This document shows positions 23,372 through 33,278 of a DNA stretch of 64,000 nt, one piece after another. The notes under the pieces are model-generated. The model was not told the origin of the DNA. It made no database searches and worked only from the letters and a program-made list of their open reading frames with translations. A program made the translations under genes and the position numbers. Numbering within the stretch: the first letter of the stretch is position 1; every line of letters starts with the position of its first letter. The stretch is from Skeletonema tropicum (Eukaryota > Bacillariophyta > Thalassiosirophyceae > Thalassiosirales > Thalassiosiraceae): positions 744,001 through 808,000 of the forward strand of contig CM074145.1 in assembly GCA_037178625.1 (NCBI GenBank), in the 5' to 3' direction.

Positions 23372-24115
23372 GATTGTTGCTCTATTGGTTGATAGTGTAT
23401 CGTAGGAGACGTTACGAGTTGCACTGTGAACTTGGTGAACTGCTCAAAGCAAGCTCCAAATCTTTGATTCCCGCATTTTGAGGCGCAGGAAAAGTGTTAC
23501 TGGTGTCAAAATTAAGACAGTCAAGTCAAAGAACACTTCTGTCTTACGTTGAGTTCATAGCAATAAGGTTGCGCTGTCATTGAATGACAATAATAATGCC
23601 ATACTCTCTAGAGAAGAAGAAGAGTAATGGATCGGGGCAAGGGAGAATTAATGAAAATGAGAAGGAGGAGGAGGAGGAGTTATTATACTATGTATTAGGG
23701 TGGCCAGATCAGATGATAATAGGATAAGCTAATGATTGATGACATCATTTCGCAAGCTCTGACATCTATCCCTTGCTCTGCTTTTTGATTCATGCAAGAG
23801 TATTGTAGCGAAAAGTGAAGCCTCTGCTACGATAAGAAGGTGCAAGTATCACCTTGTCTAACGTTGCATCTTGCATCCATTGATTGAGTTCGCTGCAGTA
23901 CGAGTGGGGAACCACGTTGGAATCCCTGGTGTTGTTCTTTTTGCTCATCGTTATCATGCCATTGTACCGTCCTTTCTTTTGCTCGGCTCTTTGCTCAAGA
24001 GAGAAGATATGATTTTGCTGCCGCTTCAAAATCGTCATCATCAAACAAAAAGTCCGATTTCCAACGGTTTTTCAATACGTTCAAGTTCTACATTAATTTT
24101 CTCCGCCCGAACATG
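23372..24115. other. Intergenic between MRE11 and the BspA-like gene
   Basis: No gene seen. It holds the MRE11 5' flank and a purine-rich stretch (GAAGAAGAAGAG; GGAGGAGGAGGAG) at about 23605-23680. Confidence 0.5.
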
Positions 24116-25186
24116 TTACCCGCATAGATCCTGGTTGAAGGATGATGCTCCTTCAAACATGAAACTCGTATCAGTCACTGCAGCCGTGTTCCAAGACGAG
24201 ATGTCGCCATCAAAGCATATTGCTCCCTGGAACATGCGCCACATATCAGTCACTGCAGCCGTATTCCAAGACGAGATATCCCCATTAAAGAAATATGCAT
24301 CATTGAACATGCGACTCATATCAGTCACTGCAGCTGTATCCCAAGACGAGATGTCCCCATTAAAGGATGTTGCCAAATAAAACATGTCACTCATATCAGT
24401 CACTGCAGACGTGTTCCAAGACGAGATGTTGCCATCAAAGGATGATGCTTCCCAAAACATGCCACTCATATCATTCACAGCAGATGTGTCCCAAGACGAG
24501 ATGTTGCCATTGAAGGATGATGCCCCAAGGAACATGTTACTCATAGAAATCACTGAAGACGTGTCCCAAGACGAGATGTCGCCATTAAAGGATGATGCAG
24601 AAGAGAAACTCATATTGAACATGCTGCTCATGTCAGTCACTGCAGACGTGTTCCAAGACGAGATGTTGCCATCAAATGATAATGCTCTATTGAACATGAA
24701 ACTCATATCGGTAACTTGACCAACATTCCACCCAGAGATATCCTCGTCAAAAGTATCAAAGCCCTCAAATAATCTCGACATGTCGGTTACGTCGTCAACA
24801 CACCATGACCCAATTGGCCAGCCATACGTGGCAACAATATCAGCAGGGCAAACGTCTACCCCTGCACTACAGCCGGCTTGGACATACCGATCAACGACAG
24901 AATTGAGCGTGTCACCGTCAGTAAAGCATTTATAAGAAGGCTCACTTGGACTTGGAGATTGAGACGAAGGGGAACTTGATCGTGTTACTCCAAGAATGAC
25001 AGCAACCACTGCAATAATTATACAAATCACCACCAATAACATTATGCTTCGCTTCAGCTTCCACCACGGAAGTTTATTGTCACAATCGCCATCATTCTGG
25101 TGCACTGCCATTGCGACAGTAGTGCTGGTGTCCTCTGCCATTTTTCTGTTGCTCTTATTGTTGTTGGTGATAAATTCTTCTTGCAT
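24116..25186 (-). CDS. BspA-like (DUF285) repeat surface protein
   Basis: I prefer the ATG at 25186 (MQEEFITNNN); an upstream ATG at 25339 would add 51 residues. A cytoplasmic N-terminus is followed by one membrane helix (SIMLLVVICIIIAVVAVILG), a Ser/Pro linker, a Cys-containing segment, and about eight ~24-residue repeats of the form SSFNGDISSWDTSAVTDM..MF, the Mycoplasma/BspA leucine-rich type. Such repeats are abundant in centric diatoms and are thought to act in surface contact. The protein stops right after SSFNQDLCG, where this family usually continues with a C-terminal Cys module, so the end may be truncated. Confidence 0.9.
   Translation of the reverse strand: MQEEFITNNNKSNRKMAEDTSTTVAMAVHQNDGDCDNKLPWWKLKRSIMLLVVICIIIAVVAVILGVTRSSSPSSQSPSPSEPSYKCFTDGDTLNSVVDRYVQAGCSAGVDVCPADIVATYGWPIGSWCVDDVTDMSRLFEGFDTFDEDISGWNVGQVTDMSFMFNRALSFDGNISSWNTSAVTDMSSMFNMSFSSASSFNGDISSWDTSSVISMSNMFLGASSFNGNISSWDTSAVNDMSGMFWEASSFDGNISSWNTSAVTDMSDMFYLATSFNGDISSWDTAAVTDMSRMFNDAYFFNGDISSWNTAAVTDMWRMFQGAICFDGDISSWNTAAVTDTSFMFEGASSFNQDLCG
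24130..24760 (-). repeat. Coding ~66-72 bp tandem repeat (DUF285 units)
   Basis: About eight and a half direct repeats with core CCAAGACGAGAT and ATCAGTCACTGCAG on the plus strand encode the repeat domain of the BspA-like protein. Confidence 0.9.
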
Positions 25187-25670
25187 ACTATGATGAGGAG
25201 GAATATGCAAGCTAGCAGAATCAGAGTGCATGCAGAGCGAGAGCACACAGGATTTTTTTATGCACGATTGGGTGCTGCACGACAGGAGCGCATCTGTTGG
25301 AGTCGCAACGGGACAGGAAGAAACATGTGAAATCAGCACTTGATTTGTGGGTTGGTTGCTTGCCTGGTTCCCGTGCTTGCCTCAATCTCTAGCACGCTTG
25401 AACTTATTCATGCACACTTACTTAGGTTCTACGAGTTTATTTTTACTTGACGTTACTCACATTTAGATGTAAGCAATACAAAAAGCATCAAACATTATTT
25501 CCTACACTTCAAACAATACAACTGGTGGTGAAAGGAGGAGCTTCAGAAAATGCGTCGTGTTCTCCCACGATGTTGGAATCAATTCTTCAGTTCGCCGCCC
25601 ATCACCCCGTGAAAGTGTAAGATTCAGCATACAATTACAATGGCACAGCCGGCTGCTAAGTATGTCCTTT

Positions 25671-26642
25671 TCACTCGATGAAAGAACAAGGAAGAGAAAG
25701 GTATGGCTCAGTTCCACTTCCATCGGGTCCAATGTTCCAAACATACAAGTTTTCGATACACTCAGAACTCCACACTGGACTCGACTCTGCTCCGATTGTA
25801 GCATAGCACGTGCATACTCCATTATCGTAAGTACCTGAGATGGAGATAGTGCCCTCCGAATCGCAGAATTCATGAGCGTCGCAAGTGGCTCCTGTATCTA
25901 TTGAATAAGTAGTTGCCCACGTAGAAGACATGGGAACGCCACACGTGCTGGCGGCTGTTGCGCCATTGTAGTCTCCTAAATTATCATCGAGATTGCACCA
26001 CGCATTGCAAGTCATGTCCGCGAGGCACGGCTTGCAGGTGACGGGGTACGTGTTTCTAATGAAGTCTCCGCAGAGGTATCCAGCGTCACACTGATTGATA
26101 TCACCTGTGATGAGGCCACCGCTTACCTGGACTCCAGAACAAGCCTCGCAAGAACCTTCTACGACCGTTCCGGCGCCAACACAATCAGTGAACGATTGTC
26201 CCTTGGGGCAATCTGAGTTTGAAGTGCATGAAGAACCACCATTGGAATTGGAACCATTCAAACAAGTCCCAGGCACCTGGCAATCTTGGTCGGAAGAGCA
26301 TGACGTAGCGCCATCTGTGCATAGACACGACGTTGCCTGGACGGGACAATTGGGACAAGTGCCACAATCGCTAGAACAAGATGTACAGTCCTCCGAGCCA
26401 TTGCACGTTCCGTCGCCGCAAAAACCGCCAACTGTGACACATGCCCCTTCAGTACAGGTCTCTCCATCTGCACATCTGCAATCATCCGCGCAGGATGTGC
26501 AAGTCTCATCCCCATTACATACGCCATCGGGACAACGAGGAGGCTTTGGAAGGATGCGATGGAATTGGGATGACTCGAGGCGGGCGCTCGCGTGCCGCAC
26601 GATCATTAGTAGAGAGAGAATGAGGGTGATAAGAGCATTCAT
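25671..26642 (-). CDS. Secreted cysteine-rich protein
   Basis: A 323-residue single-exon ORF starting at 26642 with a signal peptide (MNALITLILSLLMIVRHASA). The N-terminal half has repeats of the type CPDGVCNGDETCTSCADDC and CGDGTCNGSEDCTSCSSDC. After a second Cys-rich part comes a Trp/Tyr-containing C-terminal module (TCDAHEFCDSEGTISISG; SSPVWSSECIENLYVWN). Spacing and Cys count indicate an extracellular disulfide-bonded protein. I do not recognise a catalytic domain. Confidence 0.88.
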   Translation of the reverse strand: MNALITLILSLLMIVRHASARLESSQFHRILPKPPRCPDGVCNGDETCTSCADDCRCADGETCTEGACVTVGGFCGDGTCNGSEDCTSCSSDCGTCPNCPVQATSCLCTDGATSCSSDQDCQVPGTCLNGSNSNGGSSCTSNSDCPKGQSFTDCVGAGTVVEGSCEACSGVQVSGGLITGDINQCDAGYLCGDFIRNTYPVTCKPCLADMTCNAWCNLDDNLGDYNGATAASTCGVPMSSTWATTYSIDTGATCDAHEFCDSEGTISISGTYDNGVCTCYATIGAESSPVWSSECIENLYVWNIGPDGSGTEPYLSLPCSFIE

Positions 26643-26995
26643 CTTGATGGTTGTCTTCTCTTCTGCAGCTTCAAACTGCAGTTAAAATCATTGGGGCTTT
26701 TGTATGATTGACCGGATAGAAGATGATGATTTGGATTTGGGTGTCAACTCGTCCATGCCCACTACTGGGGATGTCTTTTGATTCCTAAGTATGTACGCTC
26801 GGATGTCCAGCAAACTTATCGTGAAAAGAAAGGATAAGTAGAGATAGACCCACACAAAAACACTCAACTCGTGATGTTCAGCAAAGTTGTAGTGAAAAGA
26901 AATGAGATTTTCTGCGGAAGCCCTAAGTATTTGGAATTTGGGTGTATTGAATAACATTTTTTTTTTTTTTAGTCAGATAAATAAGTGTATTCAAT

Positions 26996-27482
26996 TATTG
27001 GTCAATCGTTTTTTCGTCCGTCATCCGTCACTAGCCTCGCTGACGCTCGTCTAGCCGCTGCGCGGGTTCCATTTGCCTCTTCCGTGTGTCCCCCCCTGAA
27101 CAATCAAATCTAAGCCAATCAAAGAAAGAGTCAATCGAAAATTCTAAACACGGGGGGGCAAGGGGGGGTGTCCCCCCTGAACAATCAAATCTAAGCCAAT
27201 CAAAGAAAGAGTCAATCGAAAATTCTAAACACGGGGGGCAAGGGGGGTGTCCCCCCTGAACATTCAAATCTAAGGCAATCAAAGAAAGAGTCAATCGAAA
27301 ACTCTAAAAACGGGGGGGGGCAAGGGGTCAAATCAAGCCAATCAAAGAAAGAGTCGATCGAAAATGCCCGTGAAGGCCAAAGGACATGCCAAAGGGCCCG
27401 GACAGAACGACAGAACGACAGAACGACCGACCGACCGACCGACAGAACGACAGAACGAACGACTTAGCTCCTCTCATTATTT
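26996..27482 (-). repeat. G-rich ~80-bp minisatellite block with (GGTC)n end
   Basis: About four units carry the core CAATCAAAGAAAGAGTCAAT and runs of 6-9 G or C. They are followed by a GACC/GACAGAAC simple repeat (about 27409-27455) and the end block GACTTAGCTCCTCTCATTAT. The same sequence is present in reverse orientation at 63436-63970. Translations of the units are open by chance and should not be called genes. Confidence 0.92.
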
Positions 27483-27675
27483 TTAGATAAACATAGGCAC
27501 ATAAAAAGACCCCGTGCAGTTTTGTAAAATTTTGTGTGTGCAAAACAACATGAATTGAGGTTTTGGAACCGTTCGTGAACCAAGATTCGCAAATATTGAT
27601 AGAAAGTGTCTCACAGGCACTCGAGGGGAAGGGAAACGACAATCTGAGTCCTGAGTCACACTTTTAGGTTAGACA
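27483..27675. other. Short unique spacer
   Basis: No gene. This is probably the original 3' flank of the gene at 30317-31045 before the 2.67-kb insertion separated them. Confidence 0.4.
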
Positions 27676-27679
27676 TTAA

Positions 27680-28228
27680 GGTTACGGGGTCGCTTGTTTT
27701 TAAGGGCTAGTACGCTCTAAAATAATGTGAGGGAGCCCTTATGGGTACTTATTCTTTTTTGTAGTGGTACAGTATGCACATTTCACCTCACCACCATCAA
27801 CCATCAAACCATGGCACAAAGTTAGCGCTCTCCACCCCATACGGCACGTGTGTACTACACCAAAATCACTGGGGTCGGTGAAATAACTACGACGGTAAAT
27901 CATTACCAATACCATTAGCAGCCATTATTCGCTGGAATTGTCTCACCGGAACCCTTCTATTTTTTAATTAATACACCCACTGCCGTCATTGCCTCCGACG
28001 GTATATTATGCACAACTCGACACAACAGCATCCTCCCCTGCACATCGTTTCGGCACTCTCACTACACAAAAAAATGCCACGGGCGCTTCAACTATCAATA
28101 TACCATCGACCGACGCCGAAATTGTCTCACTGGCCACCGCATAATTTGAAAACATCACACGCTATTTATGTAATATTGAAAATAATCATATATATCATAC
28201 CATATGAGTGAGGATGGTGAGGAAAGGC
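27680..28228 (+). repeat. Left terminal inverted repeat
   Basis: Reverse complement of about 29803-30347 with only scattered differences (for example one extra AT near 28190). It contains a 67-codon chance ORF mirrored in the other arm. Confidence 0.92.
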
Positions 28229-28326
28229 CGATGCATGGAAGGCAATGGCTGAGTTGGAAGTCTGTGTCACTGCAAGGGCAATAAGGACAAGACACATCGC
28301 CAATTATCGGAAATTCTTGGAAAGAA

Positions 28327-28650
28327 TTGACTTCGACTGAGATTGAAATCATGCTGAAACAGGCGAAGAGGTGTGAACAAGATCGCAAGAGACTGATTGG
28401 TGAAGATGCAAAGAATCAACGTATGAGAACATCAATGACGAGAGCAACAGTAATGGGCAAGGAAGCTGCAAAGAAGACAAGCTATCGCAGAGGACAAGTG
28501 CCATTGAGTGAGTCAGCAAAGAGTTCAGTAAAGAAAAAGTCAACTACAGTCAGGAAGTGTGGCATTTGTAGACAACCTGGTCATACAGCTTGGCAATGTA
28601 CCTTGCCCAGAAGTACGAAGAAGTTAAAAATCCGATTGAGTGTGACTTGA
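28327..28650 (+). CDS. Transposon-internal ORF with C-terminal zinc knuckle
   Basis: 108 codons; basic, ending in CGICRQPGHTAWQC, a CCHC zinc knuckle. Similar knuckles end several DNA transposases, so this may be the remnant C-terminus of a lost transposase. No catalytic domain is present. The start is uncertain. Confidence 0.5.
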   Translation: MTSTEIEIMLKQAKRCEQDRKRLIGEDAKNQRMRTSMTRATVMGKEAAKKTSYRRGQVPLSESAKSSVKKKSTTVRKCGICRQPGHTAWQCTLPRSTKKLKIRLSVT

Positions 28651-29802
28651 ATGCCCCCACACCAAAGAAACCACGAAAAGCTATAAAACCGATTGAATGG
28701 TAATTCCTAGAATTTTTAATTGGGACATGAATAGCAGTATCCCGTGTACTTCCCATCTTCTTCTGGGAATTTTCTTACAGCATTCACAAGGCAATCTGGA
28801 AGCATCATTCGCTTGCCCTTCCCGCAAATTGAATAGATGTTTGTTGCATACCACCAATATATCATGCACCTTCTCTGGCTGTTTGTTATTTTATCCGTAA
28901 CCGTAACAATCCTCTCGAATAGTATTCAAGTTCAACCTATCAACTGGCTGCGATTTACAGATACAGACAACCATTTGAATGCCATTGATGGAACATAGGC
29001 GGTTTGGAAACTCACAATTTGCATTGGAGACATCTTTCTGCAGGTTGCAACTTTCAGTATCATTATCATTCGCGGATGGAGTATCCTTAGACTCATCGGA
29101 TGAGTTTGACAGGTCGCACGATAGTTGCTCTTGCTTCACATTCGGGCTGGACCTATAGCGTAGCCAATCTTTCGAAACTCGACAATGAATAAAGCTGACA
29201 TTGGTTTGCTGTTGCCAATTCGGTGTGTCAGCTCAGTGAACACTGGTAACTTGATTATGTCTCCTCTTTCCAGCTTAGCTTGCTTCGTGTGTGAGGTGAG
29301 TAACAACTAACAACAAAAGTCCGACAATAATGTTGCCGTCGCCGTCGCCGTCGCACAACGTGAGATGAGTAAATTGTACTTGAGTGACGGTAGATGGTCC
29401 ACCTTTCCCTCCTTTCATTTCAACAGTTCCTCGATACTTGGTCTCACTTTCTTCAACCTGTAACATCGGTTCTTCGGTGATGGATGATGTATCCTCCCTC
29501 CGTGCAACCTTTGCAATGTATCCCATCGTATGCGCAATTCCATTCCCCTCAATCGCCGGTTGGCTCTCATAATCAGGGTATCTATCCCCCATAACAAGGG
29601 GAAGTCTTCCTTGTGCATCTGCACATGGGAACAAAATTCACGAATATATTGGAATTTTTCCTCCAGCCATTCCTCTTTGTTGGCCTTGATATGATTGAGC
29701 AAGTTTTTATTGTTCTGAATATATGTCTACGTATCCTCGGCATTCAATCTATCCGCTTTCCTCTCTTGAAATGAATCCACCCCCTTACTCCTCTATGTCT
29801 GC

Positions 29803-30347
29803 CTTTCCTCACCATCCTCACTCATATGGTATGATATATGATTATTTTCAATATTACATAAATAGCGTGTGATGTTTTCAAATTATGCGGTGGCCAGTGA
29901 GACAATTTCGGCGTCGGTCGATGGTATATTGATAGTTGAAGCGCCCGTGGCATTTTTTTGTGTAGTGAGAGTGCCGAAACGATGTGCAGGGGAGGATGCT
30001 GTTGTGTCGAGTTGTGCATAATATACCGTCGGAGGCAATGACGGCAGTGGGTGTATTAATTAAAAAATAGAAGGGTTCCGGTGAGACAATTCCAGCGAAT
30101 AATGGCTGCTAATGGTATTGGTAATGATTTACCGTCGTAGTTATTTCACCGACCCCAGTGATTTTGGTGTAGTACACACGTGCCGTATGGGGTGGAGAGC
30201 GCTAACTTTGTGCCATGGTTTGATGGTTGATGGTGGTGAGGTGAAATGTGCATACTGTACCACTACAAAAAAGAATAAGTACCCATAAGGGCTCCCTCAC
30301 ATTATTTTAGAGCGTACTAGCCCTTAAAAACAAGCGACCCCGTAACC
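29803..30347 (-). repeat. Right terminal inverted repeat
   Basis: Mirror copy of 27680-28228. Its outer edge provides the last codons of the host ORF at 30317-31045. Confidence 0.92.
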
Positions 30348-31045
30348 TTAAAGTACAATTGGCGTGCGGCGGCAGGGCAAGCTTCTCCCGGCTTTCGTGC
30401 TTCTGTTCTTGCTGCACGAAATTCTCTTCCATTCTCATTCACTTTCCCTCTGTAAACGCCACCAGCATAAGAAAAAGTTGCAACCGACGGTTGCTCATCA
30501 AAAATGTAACCTGCTCCTTGATGCCAAATGACCTCTTCTGTGCGCGGAAGAGTGATGAAGCTAGGTATACTATCTTCACCTCTTACATCATAACTATCTC
30601 CAGAATTCAACACCCATGAACTATCAGAAACAAGAAACTGGCAAAACTGTTCTAATCCATCCCAACATGAGTCAGGTAGTGAAGTGTCGCTAACAGCTGA
30701 GCCAGTAGTTCCCGTTCCCAAGATGTGAATGTCCCCGCTCCTCACTAAATCAACCGGCCCAGCTACCGCTGAGGGTGCAAAATCCGACGGCACAGGATCG
30801 CCAGCTAGAGAGGAGAAGTACATCCCAGCTGGAGAGTGAGAGACACCACCTGCCGACAATAAAGCAGAAGGCATCTCACCATATCCTTCTCTGGAAGCTA
30901 AGGATAGTCCAACAGGCAAGGTAGTAGTCACAACATTGTTCTGAACCTCATTTCGATGAGATGACTGGTGCAGAGGAACAGCAGCTTGACTCGCTCCTTG
31001 CTGTTCTTCCTTTGGGAACATCAAATCCATGCCGAGAACATCCAT
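30317..31045 (-). CDS. Unrecognised protein, 3' end altered by the transposon
   Basis: 242 codons from ATG 31045. Composition is protein-like (DGLEQFCQFLVSDSSW; TEEVIWHQGAGYIFDEQPS), with no known domain. The final residues (KVTGSLVFKG) are read from the right TIR. Joining the two flanks at a single TTAA gives QLYFNV and then TAA, so the ancestral ORF ended two codons past the insertion point and the insertion replaced only the tail. An upstream exon may exist. Confidence 0.55.
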   Translation of the reverse strand: MDVLGMDLMFPKEEQQGASQAAVPLHQSSHRNEVQNNVVTTTLPVGLSLASREGYGEMPSALLSAGGVSHSPAGMYFSSLAGDPVPSDFAPSAVAGPVDLVRSGDIHILGTGTTGSAVSDTSLPDSCWDGLEQFCQFLVSDSSWVLNSGDSYDVRGEDSIPSFITLPRTEEVIWHQGAGYIFDEQPSVATFSYAGGVYRGKVNENGREFRAARTEARKPGEACPAAARQLYFKVTGSLVFKG

Positions 31046-31129
31046 GTCGAAGTAAAAATTATGAGCCGAGCAAGCATTTTAGTGCATAACACAATATCAT
31101 GATTGGTCTGGAGCAACACAGGCAGAATG

Positions 31130-31240
31130 CAGTGAAAAATAAGAATCCAGGATCTTTCGATTTGACAGGCAGAAGTACAAAATACAATACTTAATCTACA
31201 GTGAAAAAAAAATATCCAGGATATTTCAATTTGAGGGGCC
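31130..31240. repeat. ~40-bp imperfect direct repeat
   Basis: CAGTGAAAAATAAGAATCCA (from 31130) and CAGTGAAAAAAAAATATCCA (from 31199) begin two similar ~40-bp blocks in the 5' flank of the gene at 31045. Confidence 0.6.
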
Positions 31241-31378
31241 GAACAGCTGCTACCTTCTTGGAGTCGAAGAGCGCAAGCCCCCCTAACGCCAACCCAATTA
31301 AGACTCGGCAAACAAAATATCCTAAGGGATATAATTATATAAACAATAGAGTGTGGTAGAGAAAGGTGTTAAAATTAT

Positions 31379-32855
31379 TAGAGGTTGGTCTCGTCTCGAC
31401 TCGGCCGAGACGAGACGGGATTTTTTGGGTCGAGACAGGTGTCTCGTCTCGGCACCCTCTGTCTCGGAGCATTTCGGGATTTTTTGTATCACTTTCTCAC
31501 AGCCAACCATGACGAAGAACAATTCGTTTCTGCGGCTACTTCTGATTTCATCAGCACGATTCCAATCTCACATCATAACAAGACTCCCTTTGACACCGTT
31601 GGGTGCGTTCACAAGACTTGTTCATTGGAGTTTGATTATTTTTTTGATCAACTCATTATCTTCATCTATCATCTATTCTGAAATCATGGTCGATGCTATC
31701 ACCGATGCCGATGCAGCTTCTACTGCCAGCAGGAACGAATCGTTGGAATCGTCGGGTGACGAAGACGATGATGTCAAATGCAAAGAGCGAAAACCATCGG
31801 AATCTTCGAGCGACGAAGAAGATTGGGATGACAAATGCATTTGCAAACATTGGAAGGGTGATAGTCCGATGTGTAGTAACCAAGACACAAGCAGTTGAGA
31901 AAGTTTGCAATCCGTATGAATGGAGCACATGAGGATTGGGCGCATGCATATTGCACAGACCATGTTTTTCATTGTAATGCAGTTCTGGCTTTTGAAGGTA
32001 AGTAGTAATTGAACATCATTGCCATTATTGAATATGAATTGACTCGACCTTGTCTAATAAGTTGATGCAACTCATCAAAGATCTTATAGTTGATGTCGAG
32101 AAGGAGGCTAATACAAATACAAATGATAATGGTGGTGAAGGTGGAAGTATTGCAGTACCGCAAGTATCTTTTAAATCAGAAGACACGAGCTTCGCTTTCT
32201 TGGGTGCATTTGACTTCGACGACGATGCAGCAGCAAATGATGACGAATTGACTGATGACAATATTCGGATCCGATGTGAAGCCCAGCTGCAGCTTACGAA
32301 CTCCTGGAGCAAATGCCGATGCAAGATGGAGAAAGAAAGTTTAATGATCCATTGAAGCGTTGGAAACAAATCGCTCACCAATTCCCTGAACTTGCAACAC
32401 TTGCACGAGAGTACCTGTGAGATATTCCAGCAACGTCCGCTCCCTTGGAAAGAATCTCGAGCAGGGCAGCTAGAGTAATTACAGCAAAGCGATCTTGCAT
32501 TGATCCCATTGTTACTTGCCGCATCGATGCATCATGTTTGTTGAAGAAAATACAAGCCTCATCCGCAAAAATTGGGATGAACTCATGCCAGATGTCCCTT
32601 TGAATGAGTTTCTACTCCCTCCTTCTTTTGAGGACAAGGATGAGAGTGGGGATCCAATTGATGCTGGCCAGAACAATGAGTACTAAGTTGTCTAAAGAGT
32701 CCATAGTAGATAGTTATTTGTTGGTTTTGCCCCTTTTAATCATTGCTAACCTTCTTCATTGAAAATCTCGAGATATCCCGGGATCTCGTCTCGACGGACC
32801 CTGTCTCGGCTCGAATCTCGGGACAGTGCCGAGACCGAGACGAGACCAACCTCTA
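31379..32855 (+). mobile_element. Decayed hAT-family DNA transposon
   Basis: The terminal inverted repeats start TAGAGGTTGGTCTCGTCTCG, and an exact 8-bp target duplication AAAATTAT flanks it (31371-31378 and 32856-32863); both are hAT hallmarks. Near the right end the plus strand encodes the hAT C-terminal dimerisation motif (WKQIAHQFPELATLAREYL, then IPATSAPLERISSRAARVI), interrupted by a TGA. An acidic ORF (31506-31898) may be the remnant N-terminus. The 1477-bp length shows internal deletion; it is not autonomous. Confidence 0.92.
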
Positions 32856-32863
32856 AAAATTAT

Positions 32864-33278
32864 GCTCAACACAAATTTCACCCCACAGTTTTTGTATTTG
32901 CCTCAGTCTATTCTCACATTATCCAAAGTTTGAACTAACCAAAAAGCGAGAATGAGGCCTCTTTGGTGGGGAACCGAACACCGAACCCTCTATGTACAAA
33001 AAATCTGGCTAGCTGATTCCTACCCATGTACAGCCCACGTACAGAAACGTTACATACAGACGCCCGCACGCTAGATACGATAGAGCTCGTCAGATTTCCG
33101 CAATAACTCTAAGCTTTGTCGAAGCTTGGAAAGTAGGGTAGGTCGGCTATTTTTTACGTAGTTGTTGTTCGTTCGTCGCTTTGTTAAGGTTGTGTTGGGA
33201 GATGCAGACCTTCTCCATGCATAGTCTCAATCCTTGCAAACTCCTTCATCCGACAGCAGCGGCCGAATAAGTTCAACC
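32864..33278. other. Intergenic 5' flank
   Basis: No gene seen; contains the promoter region of the gene starting at 33279. Confidence 0.4.

Larger units (their letters stand above)
27680..30347. mobile_element. DNA transposon with ~549-bp TIRs and TTAA target duplication
   Basis: Left TIR 27680-28228 and right TIR about 29803-30347 are near-identical inverted copies. The outer ends read GGTTACGGGGTCGCTTG, and TTAA flanks both sides (27676-27679 and 30348-30351). TTAA duplication is typical of piggyBac-type and a few other DNA transposons. No transposase is recognisable inside. The interior has a plus-strand ORF ending in a zinc knuckle and minus-strand ORF scraps (29275-29702). Each TIR ends inward with ATGAGTGAGGATGG, so both arms present an ATG facing the interior. 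Probably non-autonomous. Confidence 0.9.

Noticed and set aside
27031..27294. 87-codon minus ORF with repeated DSFFDWLRFDCSGG
   Set aside because: Translation of the 80-bp minisatellite; likewise 63701-63949.
28008..30019. Identical 65-67 codon ORFs at 28008 (plus) and 29822 (minus)
   Set aside because: They are the same stretch in the two inverted arms of the TTAA element; no gene features.
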